Source: CAYUIS01 sp964444825 (lineage in GTDB: Bacteria; Chloroflexota; Anaerolineae; B4-G1). From it: a DNA stretch of 14,042 bases. The translations under genes were made by a program, and so were the position numbers. The stretch is from assembly GCA_964444825.1 (NCBI GenBank), contig CAYUIS010000142.1:1-14042 (forward strand), written 5' to 3'. This document shows positions 7,338 to 12,808 of this stretch, piece by piece (within the stretch, counting starts at the first letter, position 1; each line of letters opens with the position of its first letter). The notes beneath the pieces are model-generated. The model ran no database searches. It saw nothing but the letters and a program-made list of their open reading frames with translations, and was not told where the DNA came from.

Positions 7338-8489
7338 TTACAGGACGGCGCGGTATGCAAACAGCGTCTCCTGCGCGGCGCGTTCCCAGGAGAAACGGGC
7401 TGCCTGATCCAGGGCGCGACGGCTCATCTCAGCCCGAAAGTCCCCGTCGGTCGCCAGTTGAATGAGCGCACCGGCCATTCCCTCGGCGTCGTCTGGAGCC
7501 AGCAGCACACCCGCGTCGCCCACGACTTCGGGCATTGAGGCAGCGTGGCTGCCGACGACTGGCGTACCACAGGCCAGCGCCTCCAGCGGCGGCAGACCGA
7601 AACCCTCGTAGCGGCTGGGGAAGATAAAGGCCACCGCCGCCCTGTAGAGGGCGGGCTTGTGAGCTTCCTCCACAAAACCCACAAAGCGCACGAACTGCTC
7701 GTCTACCCCGCAGGCATAGGCTAACCGGCGCGGATCTGGCGCAAAGGAAGAGTCCCGCTCCGGAAGCCGCCCGGCGATGACGAGCGGACACTCGGCACCA
7801 ATGACAGGTCCGACCCATCGGAAGGTGCTGAGCGCTGTGGAGACGTTCTTGCGCACATCAAAGCCGCCCAGGTACAACACGTATCGCTCCGGCAGATCAT
7901 AGCGCGCGCGAACTGCTTTGTCGTCAGGCCCGGGGTCTGGGGTGTAGCCTTTGCCGGCTGCCAGGTAGATGACACGCACGCGCTCGGCCGGCAGCCCCAG
8001 ATGAGCGACGATGTCGCGTTTGGAGGCCTCCGAGTCGGTGAGCACCAGCGCGGCACTGTGCGCGGTTGCGCAGACGAATGAGGTGTAGAGCCGCACCAAC
8101 GCCCCTCCCCGGTACTCACGCAACAGCAGCGGGATCAGATCGTGAATGGTGACGATAGTAGGAACTGAGGGCGCCCCTGGGGGTGCCCAGTAGGGCACGT
8201 GGGCTATGTCGCTCCCCAGGTGGCGACAGGCGCGAGGGAAGGAGACCTGCTCGAACCAGACCTTTCCCAGGTTGCCCGTCTTTGGTGTCAGGTTCCAGGT
8301 TTCAGATAAGAGCGCGCCTGGAGCCTGAGCCTTGAGATTGGAAACCTGAAACTGACTTCCCCTGGGCGCAACTAGCATCGCCTCCAGGTCCGGTTCCAGT
8401 GCAGCCACTTGCTCCACCAGCCGCCGCGTATACTGTCCGCTGCCGGTCGTGGCCCTGTTCCAGAACCAGGCGTTGAAGGCGATCCGCAT
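7338..8489 (-). CDS. GT4-family glycosyltransferase (glycogen synthase-like GT-B fold)
   Basis: This 383-aa retaining glycosyltransferase probably transfers a sugar from a nucleotide donor to a cell-surface glycan. The N-terminal domain starts MRIAFNAWFW with GSGQYTRRL (16-24), and TIHDLIPLL (114-122) is typical of this GT4 branch. The C-terminal donor domain has LYLGGFDVRKN (206-215) and the E-x7-E signature Glu295 to Glu303 in YEGFGLPPLE. The frame is open well upstream inside galE, but the ATG at 8489 starts the conserved beta strand and overlaps the galE stop as TGATG, so translation is coupled. Residues about 45-75 (SQFQVSNLKAQ to KTGNL) do not look like family sequence and coincide with an inverted repeat in the DNA. 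Donor and acceptor cannot be told. Confidence 0.88.
   Translation of the reverse strand: MRIAFNAWFWNRATTGSGQYTRRLVEQVAALEPDLEAMLVAPRGSQFQVSNLKAQAPGALLSETWNLTPKTGNLGKVWFEQVSFPRACRHLGSDIAHVPYWAPPGAPSVPTIVTIHDLIPLLLREYRGGALVRLYTSFVCATAHSAALVLTDSEASKRDIVAHLGLPAERVRVIYLAAGKGYTPDPGPDDKAVRARYDLPERYVLYLGGFDVRKNVSTALSTFRWVGPVIGAECPLVIAGRLPERDSSFAPDPRRLAYACGVDEQFVRFVGFVEEAHKPALYRAAVAFIFPSRYEGFGLPPLEALACGTPVVGSHAASMPEVVGDAGVLLAPDDAEGMAGALIQLATDGDFRAEMSRRALDQAARFSWERAAQETLFAYRAVL
8288..8356. repeat. Inverted-repeat element inside the glycosyltransferase gene
   Basis: Two arms sharing the core TTnCAGGTTTC face each other: TCAGGTTCCAGGTTTCAGA at 8288-8306, and the complement of GAAACCTGAAACTGA near 8341-8355. 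About 30 nt separate them. The segment is richer in T and A than its surroundings, and its translation is a low-conservation insert in the variable region before VWFEQ. It resembles dispersed small repeats rather than evolved coding sequence; the boundaries are approximate. Confidence 0.45.
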
Positions 8490-9472
8490 CAGCCCCCGTA
8501 CCCGTGCGGGTGCGTGCGATGCCACTCCCAAGCGTGTTCGACGATCGTCCGCAGGTCTGGGTATCTGGGTTCCCAGCCCAGCTCTCGCCGGATTCGGTCG
8601 CTGCTGGCAACCAGCGTGGCCGGGTCGCCGGCGCGGCGAGAGCCAATCTCGGCCGGGATCGGATGGGCCGTCACCTCCCGGCACGTCTCGATCACCTCTT
8701 TGACGCTGAACCCCTGCCCATTGCCCAGGTTGTATGTCCGGCTGCCCTCGTCGAGCGTTTGCAGGGCCAGGATGTGCGCCTGGGCCAGGTCGCTCACGTG
8801 GATATAGTCGCGTACGCACGTCCCGTCTCGGGTGGGGTAATCGTCGCCAAAAATGACGATCTTTTCCCGCTGGCCCAGGGCCACCTGCAAGGTCAGCGGA
8901 ATCAGATGCGTTTCGGGGTCGTGATCCTCGCCCCGTTCGCCAGTGGGGGAGGCGCCAGCCGCGTTAAAATACCGCAGTGCCGCGTAGCGGAAGCCGTAGA
9001 TGTGATCCAACCAGTGAAGCATCCGTTCCAGGATGTTCTTCGACTCTCCGTATGGGCTGCCAGGGACGATGCGCTCCTCCTCGTCAATCGGCAGGCGCTG
9101 CGGATCGTCAAAGAGATTGGCCGTGGAGGAGAGGATGAAGCGCCGCACGTCGTGGGCGACCGCCTCCTGCAACAGGTTAAGACCGTTGGTGACGTTTTCG
9201 CCAATGTACTTGAAGGGCCGCTTCATCGACTCGCCCACCAGCGTGTAGGAAGCGAAGTGCATCACCGCCTCGACCCCGTGGCCGTCGAACACGGCCCTGA
9301 GCGCCTCCCGATCGGCCAGATCCCCCTCGACGAAGGTGGCCTGCGGATGAACCGCCTTCCGGTGACCATAGGTGAGATTGTCCAGAACGACTACCTGCTC
9401 GCCCTGTTCGATCAGCTCCTCGGTGACGATACTTCCAATGTAGCCAGCACCGCCGGTGACCAAAATGCTCAT
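8489..9472 (-). CDS. galE: UDP-glucose 4-epimerase (GalE family)
   Basis: This enzyme interconverts UDP-glucose and UDP-galactose (or related UDP-sugars), supplying donors for glycan synthesis. The protein is 327 aa, the normal length. The Rossmann NAD motif is GGAGYIG (7-13). The catalytic set is Thr117 in LSSTA, Tyr141 and Lys145 in PYGESK. Other family landmarks are HFAS (72-75), RYFNAAGA and the DGTCVRDYIHVSDLA segment. One oddity is the loop after LSSTA, which reads NLFDDP where xVYGxP is usual. The ATG at 9472 has a strong Shine-Dalgarno, GAGGAGG, 8 nt upstream. The stop shares its A with the start of the glycosyltransferase gene, so both probably serve one pathway. Specificity for Glc/Gal versus the N-acetyl forms is not decided. 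Confidence 0.92.
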   Translation of the reverse strand: MSILVTGGAGYIGSIVTEELIEQGEQVVVLDNLTYGHRKAVHPQATFVEGDLADREALRAVFDGHGVEAVMHFASYTLVGESMKRPFKYIGENVTNGLNLLQEAVAHDVRRFILSSTANLFDDPQRLPIDEEERIVPGSPYGESKNILERMLHWLDHIYGFRYAALRYFNAAGASPTGERGEDHDPETHLIPLTLQVALGQREKIVIFGDDYPTRDGTCVRDYIHVSDLAQAHILALQTLDEGSRTYNLGNGQGFSVKEVIETCREVTAHPIPAEIGSRRAGDPATLVASSDRIRRELGWEPRYPDLRTIVEHAWEWHRTHPHGYGG

Positions 9473-9532
9473 AAACGTGGCCTCCTCGTGTCAGGTGATC
9501 TGCAGATTTTTGAAGAGGGAATTCGGTGTCGT

Positions 9533-9550
9533 ACCCCGATTCTACGGGGT
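9533..9550. other. Small hairpin over the stop codon of the phospholipase C-like gene
   Basis: ACCCCG (9533-9538) pairs with CGGGGT (9545-9550) across a 6-nt loop that contains the TAG stop. It sits in front of the 69-nt gap to galE. No T-run follows, so termination is doubtful; it could simply mark the gene boundary. Apart from the galE Shine-Dalgarno the gap shows nothing else. Confidence 0.25.
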
Positions 9551-10306
9551 TGCCGCCCCGCCGATGTACCAATCCAGCAATCCAAGGGACCGCTCGTAAC
9601 CAACGTCGTGAAAAGTCTGGAGCACGTCCCGGGGAATATGGCAAAAGATACGTTCATCCATCTGCCGTGGTGATCCCAGCACCGCCTTCACCTCGTCCAC
9701 CGGCACACCCATCCGTTGAGCAAAGACCTCGGCTGTCCGCACCACGTGGCCTGGCCTCAACTGCTCGACCAGCCAGTCGCGCCATGCCTCCAGATGTTGG
9801 TCAGCGACGAAAGGCAGCCAACCCTGTGGCTGGACGTGTCGGAGCGCCACATCCATCCTGCCGTTAAGCCGCTGCTGATCTCGGCAGTCCATCCACGTAC
9901 GCAGGACATTGTGCAGGAACAGCCGTTCCCGTCGGGTGTCCCATTCCCGCTCCGTAGAGACAAAGTAGGGCAAAAAGATGTCGTCCAGCCACAGCTCGTC
10001 CAGCAGCAGGTGAGCGATGTAGCCCACGATGAAGGCAGCCTGCGCTGGGGGGAGCGACCCAGCACGAGCCAGACCCGGGTGGGCAGCGAACAGCGTTTCG
10101 TGAGCCGGACGATCAGTAGTGCGCGGAAGAAAGTAAAAGTGCGTCTCGTGGCGAGCCTGCCCGCTCGTGGTCTGCACGTCTGGCGCGGTGTTGCCCAACA
10201 GGAAAGGGCCGCGCTGCTGGATCAGCAGGCGGCGAACGGTGGGCGAAAGATCATCCTTGTGCAGAATCTCCTCCGCCAGAGCCAGGTGCATAACGGGCGT
10301 TGGCAT
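9542..10306 (-). CDS. Zinc-dependent phospholipase C-like family protein
   Basis: This 254-aa protein belongs to the family related to bacterial zinc-dependent phospholipase C, whose members are mostly uncharacterised hydrolases. Family landmarks are MPTPVMH at the N-terminus (His7), LLGNTAPDV (36-44, Asp43), RHETHFYF (His53 and His56) and FIVGYIAHLLLDELW (92-106, His99 and Asp103), the expected spread of metal-binding His and Asp residues. No signal peptide is visible, unlike secreted clostridial phospholipase C, so a cytoplasmic role is likely and a lipid substrate is unproven. The ATG at 10306 gives the conserved MPTP start but has no Shine-Dalgarno; a candidate -10 only about 10 nt upstream suggests a nearly leaderless mRNA. 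It lies upstream of galE on the same strand with a 69-nt gap. Confidence 0.8.
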   Translation of the reverse strand: MPTPVMHLALAEEILHKDDLSPTVRRLLIQQRGPFLLGNTAPDVQTTSGQARHETHFYFLPRTTDRPAHETLFAAHPGLARAGSLPPAQAAFIVGYIAHLLLDELWLDDIFLPYFVSTEREWDTRRERLFLHNVLRTWMDCRDQQRLNGRMDVALRHVQPQGWLPFVADQHLEAWRDWLVEQLRPGHVVRTAEVFAQRMGVPVDEVKAVLGSPRQMDERIFCHIPRDVLQTFHDVGYERSLGLLDWYIGGAATP

Positions 10307-10316
10307 ACCAGGACGT

Positions 10317-10345
10317 ATTCTACAACGGAAAAGACAACTTGGCTA
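10317..10345 (-). promoter_or_regulatory. Candidate promoter for the phospholipase C-like gene
   Basis: On the minus strand TAGCCA (10345-10340), a 17-nt spacer and TAGAAT (10322-10317) match the -35/-10 pattern at 4/6 and 5/6. The predicted start of transcription is within about 5 nt of the ATG at 10306, which fits the missing Shine-Dalgarno. Its -35 overlaps the -35 of the divergent promoter at 10339-10366. Confidence 0.35.
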
Positions 10346-10366
10346 GTCGATGAGGGGGAGTATAAT
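10339..10366 (+). promoter_or_regulatory. Candidate promoter for the lipoprotein at 10435
   Basis: TTGGCT (10339-10344), a 16-nt spacer and a perfect TATAAT (10361-10366). Predicted transcription starts near 10373, leaving a leader of about 60 nt before the TTG start at 10435. It is back-to-back with the promoter of the divergent gene. Confidence 0.5.
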
Positions 10367-10434
10367 GGAGCACCAGCCAATATGGCGCAGTATCGTGTCT
10401 CGTGGGCAGCATCCCAACACAAGGGAGGTAACAA

Positions 10435-11118
10435 TTGAACAGATGCCAGCGGCGCCGCTGGGTTGTCCTATCTATAACGGTGCTTCTCGTCGCGTGCCAG
10501 TCAGCTCCGTTCCAACCACAGATGTCAACTTCTGCCCCGCCGCCAACCTCTACACCACCACCCTCGCCGACTCCCGTACCCCCGTCCACTTCCACACCAC
10601 CCTCCACTCCATCGCCCATCTCATGGCCGGTTCCCAGTCCCACGTCTTCACCCACAACCGTGCCCACACCTGCCTGGCCACCTCGGCTGAATCTACCCTA
10701 CACACCCACCGGCGACGACGCCACGGGATACATTCGGGGACGCCTGTCCTTCCCCAGCGAGTATATCCCCCCGCTGACCATATACGCCGTCGCAACCGAC
10801 GGCAGGTCCTTCTTCAGGGTGGACACGGAGCCGGTGCCCCCTGGCGAACCAGAATATGAGATAACAGAGGTCGAGCCGGGAACCTATCACGTCTACGGCT
10901 ATCCCGCTGCCAGTGACGTCCCGCTGGGAGGGGCCTACTCGTACCTGGCAGCCTGCGAGGCGGGCCACTTTCCGCTGCCACCGGAGGGCTGCTGGACGGA
11001 GCCGCAGCACGACCTTGCCCCGGTCGAGGTGCGGGCCGGACAGGCCGTCGAGGAGATCAACCTTCTCGATTGGTATGGCCCTGCGCTGCCACCCCCGCCA
11101 GACGCCACCGGCGGTTGA
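10435..11118 (+). CDS. Lipoprotein with Pro/Thr-rich linker and C-terminal beta-sandwich-like domain
   Basis: This is a 227-aa predicted surface lipoprotein of unknown function. The signal peptide has basic MNRCQRRR, a hydrophobic stretch, and a lipobox LVAC with lipidated Cys21. Residues about 31-82 are a Pro/Thr/Ser linker, as in wall-spanning lipoproteins. Residues 95-215 look like a compact beta-sandwich of the carboxypeptidase-regulatory type: GYIRGRLSFPSEYIPPL, then ITEVEPGTYHVYGYP. Two Cys (174 and 186) could form a disulfide. No catalytic motif is visible. The start is TTG at 10435, with GGGAGG about 7 nt upstream. It is the first of three exported proteins on this strand. A ligand-binding or surface-structural role is inferred only. 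Confidence 0.8.
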   Translation: MNRCQRRRWVVLSITVLLVACQSAPFQPQMSTSAPPPTSTPPPSPTPVPPSTSTPPSTPSPISWPVPSPTSSPTTVPTPAWPPRLNLPYTPTGDDATGYIRGRLSFPSEYIPPLTIYAVATDGRSFFRVDTEPVPPGEPEYEITEVEPGTYHVYGYPAASDVPLGGAYSYLAACEAGHFPLPPEGCWTEPQHDLAPVEVRAGQAVEEINLLDWYGPALPPPPDATGG

Positions 11119-11129
11119 TCAAATCGGGT

Positions 11130-11179
11130 ATGTTGCCCGGCCGACCCCAGCAACATGGCCCTCGACCCACTCGGTCGAG
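11130..11179 (+). terminator. Tandem hairpins after the first lipoprotein gene
   Basis: ATGTTGC (11130-11136) pairs with GCAACAT (11150-11156), and CTCGACC (11161-11167) pairs with GGTCGAG (11173-11179). Both stems are 7 bp and perfect. They begin 12 nt after the stop and end just before the next promoter, as expected of a transcript end, but neither has a T-run. Confidence 0.35.
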
Positions 11180-11183
11180 AACA

Positions 11184-11211
11184 TTGCTCCCTTGCGCCTT
11201 TGAGGTATAAT
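11184..11211 (+). promoter_or_regulatory. Candidate promoter for the PA14 protein gene
   Basis: TTGCTC (11184-11189), a 16-nt spacer and a perfect TATAAT (11206-11211). Transcription would begin near 11218, about 70 nt before the ATG at 11289. The 16-nt spacing and perfect -10 match the promoter at 10339. Confidence 0.5.
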
Positions 11212-11288
11212 CATGGCACATGTGCAGGCCCTCCGCTCTCTCGTTTCACGCATCTCGTGGCCGTAATCCACTTCCTGGAGGTGTGTCG

Positions 11289-11298
11289 ATGCAGAAAC
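11289..11298 (+). CDS. Probable 5' end of the PA14 protein gene (cut by gap)
   Basis: An ATG preceded by a strong Shine-Dalgarno (CTGGAGGTG, about 7 nt upstream) begins Met-Gln-Lys and runs at once into the N block. The basic start fits a signal peptide. Because the 100-N gap is a placeholder of unknown true length, its frame cannot be joined to the downstream coding part, but no other start for that gene exists on this side. Confidence 0.55.
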
Positions 11299-11398
11299 NN
11301 NNNNNNNNNNNNNNNNNNNNNNNNNNNNNNNNNNNNNNNNNNNNNNNNNNNNNNNNNNNNNNNNNNNNNNNNNNNNNNNNNNNNNNNNNNNNNNNNNN
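11299..11398. other. Assembly gap (exactly 100 N)
   Basis: A run of exactly 100 N is the usual placeholder for a scaffold join of unknown size. It removes the signal peptide and any N-terminal region of the PA14 protein. By analogy with the neighbouring lipoproteins, the missing DNA may hold a Thr-Pro-coding repeat that broke the assembly; this is inference. Confidence 0.98.
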
Positions 11399-12661
11399 GG
11401 CTGGAGTCGCTTGGAGGGTGGCGCGGCCTGGTACGGGGAGTATTTCGACAACCGCCACCTGCAAGGCTGGCCCGTGCTGATGCGCAACGACCGCGCCATC
11501 GACTTTGAGTGGGGCGACGCTAGCCCCGACCCCGCCGTCCCCGCCGATAATTTCTCCGTCCGCTGGACGCGCACGTTGGGCTTTGATGCCGGCACCTATC
11601 GCTTCCTCACCAGCACCGACGATGGCGCCCGCGTCTGGGTCGATGGCGCGCTGATCGTCGACGCCTGGGCGGACCAGAAACAGCTCAATACCCACACCGG
11701 CGAGGTCTACCTGGCGGCCGGTCAGCACACGGTCACCATCGAATACTATGAGCACGGCGGCGGGGCCAGCGCCCACGTGTGGTGGCAGCCCCGCGACACC
11801 TTTGCCGCCTGGCACGGCGAGTACTTTGACAACCGCGATTTTGTCGGCGGGCCGGTGTTGGTGCGCGGTGACGCCGCCAACTGTCAGTCTGTCGGTATCT
11901 GTTTCGACTGGGGCGTGGGCCCGCCGGCCGACTGGATGCCAGACGACAACTTTGCCGCACGTTGGACACGTACGGTCGACTTTGAACCCGGCTACTACCG
12001 CTTTGTGGTTCAGGCCGACGACGGCGTGCGGCTGTGGCTCGATCAGTCGATCATCATTGACCAATGGCAGGATATGGACTATGAGCTCCACTACGTGGAC
12101 GGCACCTACCTGGAGGGACCGCACGACATCAAGTTGGAGTACTATGAGCGCGGCGGCCACGCCCGTGTGCGGTTCTGGTGGGAACGGGGCACCGACGACA
12201 ATGCTCCCCCCACGGCTCTGCCTGCCGAAACAGGGCCAGCAACCGTGGGCCCGGCGACTGCTGGCCCTGAGGTGGCCCAGGCCGAGGATCCCTGGGTGGC
12301 CTCCTACTATGCCAACACCGAGCTGAGCGGCCGGCCGGTGCTCTCGCGCATCGAGACCTCCTTAAGCCACACCTGGGGCTGGGGTTCACCCGCTGACGTC
12401 GTGCCCCGCAACGAATTCTCCGCTCAATGGCGACAGTCCCTCGTTTTCGAAGGAGGCACCTACCGCTTCACCACCCACACTGACGACGGCGTGCGGCTAT
12501 GGGTCGACGACCAACTGCTGATAGACTCCTGGCGTCCCATGCAGGGCTATCGCAGCGCCACGATCCGATTGAGCCCGGGAACCCACGACGTCAAGATGGC
12601 GTACTATGAGCGCACTGGGATAGCCTTTGCCCGGCTCAGTTGGCTGCGGATTGGTCCCTGA
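11399..12661 (+). CDS. Exported protein with three PA14 domains (5' end missing)
   Basis: The 420 visible residues are three PA14 domains, a beta-barrel fold found in adhesins, glycosidases and toxins that usually binds carbohydrate. Numbered from the gap edge they span 10-130, 137-262 and 298-417. Each shows the family pattern: W-x-G/S-x-YF/YYxN, a central F-x-x-x-W-R/Q region, G-x-YRF, the DDG-x-R/V-x-WVD metal-binding-type segment (DDGARVWVD 74-82, DDGVRLWLD 207-215, DDGVRLWVD 362-370), and a final H-x-x-x-x-x-YYE. A Pro/Ala/Thr/Gly linker (267-297) separates domains 2 and 3. The frame is open back to the N block, so the TTG at 11411 is not a real start. The likely start is the ATG at 11289. 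No enzymatic domain is seen, so surface sugar binding is the best inference. Confidence 0.87.
   Translation, partial: GWSRLEGGAAWYGEYFDNRHLQGWPVLMRNDRAIDFEWGDASPDPAVPADNFSVRWTRTLGFDAGTYRFLTSTDDGARVWVDGALIVDAWADQKQLNTHTGEVYLAAGQHTVTIEYYEHGGGASAHVWWQPRDTFAAWHGEYFDNRDFVGGPVLVRGDAANCQSVGICFDWGVGPPADWMPDDNFAARWTRTVDFEPGYYRFVVQADDGVRLWLDQSIIIDQWQDMDYELHYVDGTYLEGPHDIKLEYYERGGHARVRFWWERGTDDNAPPTALPAETGPATVGPATAGPEVAQAEDPWVASYYANTELSGRPVLSRIETSLSHTWGWGSPADVVPRNEFSAQWRQSLVFEGGTYRFTTHTDDGVRLWVDDQLLIDSWRPMQGYRSATIRLSPGTHDVKMAYYERTGIAFARLSWLRIGP
11426..12649 (+). repeat. Three diverged tandem coding repeats (PA14 units)
   Basis: Units at about 11426-11788, 11807-12184 and 12290-12649 encode homologous domains of about 120 residues. 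Nucleotide identity is local: the 17-nt word GACGACGGCGTGCGGCT occurs at 12017-12033 and again at 12482-12498. The units are old duplications with one strongly conserved segment. Confidence 0.7.
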
Positions 12662-12694
12662 ACCCGCATAACGACGCGCGAGGTGTCTTGCCCT

Positions 12695-12724
12695 AATTCC
12701 GAACTCCGAATTCGCAATCCGCAA
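12695..12724. repeat. Short degenerate repeat of ATTCCGA/ATTCGCA words
   Basis: The stretch contains AATTCCGAACTCCGAATTC followed by GCAATCCGCAA, a chain of near-copies of a 7-10 nt word with GAATTC at its centre. It stands out from the GC-rich surroundings in the gap after the PA14 gene. It resembles dispersed intergenic repeats; no coding role is apparent. Confidence 0.4.
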
Positions 12725-12733
12725 GGTACCCCC

Positions 12734-12762
12734 TTGCCAGAATCCCCATGTTGCGGTAGACT
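12734..12762 (+). promoter_or_regulatory. Candidate promoter for the lipoprotein at 12809
   Basis: TTGCCA (12734-12739, 5/6 to consensus), a 17-nt spacer and TAGACT (12757-12762, 4/6). Transcription would start near 12769, leaving a 40-nt leader that contains the GAGGAGA ribosome site. Confidence 0.42.
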
Positions 12763-12808
12763 CCGGCGGCGGCCGGCCACACGTCCAGGTCGCCCGTGAG
12801 GAGACACT

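Noticed and set aside
8490..8819. Upstream-extended glycosyltransferase (493 aa)
   Set aside because: The added residues are Arg/Pro/Gly-rich out-of-frame translation of galE; the ATG at 8489 begins the conserved first strand.
8504..9673. Long plus-strand open frame (389 aa) across galE and the end of the phospholipase C-like gene
   Set aside because: It is antisense to a clear GalE with all motifs, has no domain character or ribosome site, and spans two genes; it results from high GC content.
11411..11413. TTG as the start of the PA14 gene
   Set aside because: The frame is open upstream into the N block, no ribosome site precedes it, and starting there would leave an exported-type protein without a signal peptide.
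11246..12160. Minus-strand open frame (304 aa) through the gap and PA14 units
   Set aside because: It is antisense to PA14 domains, crosses unknown bases and is rich in Val/Gly/Asp from codon complementarity.
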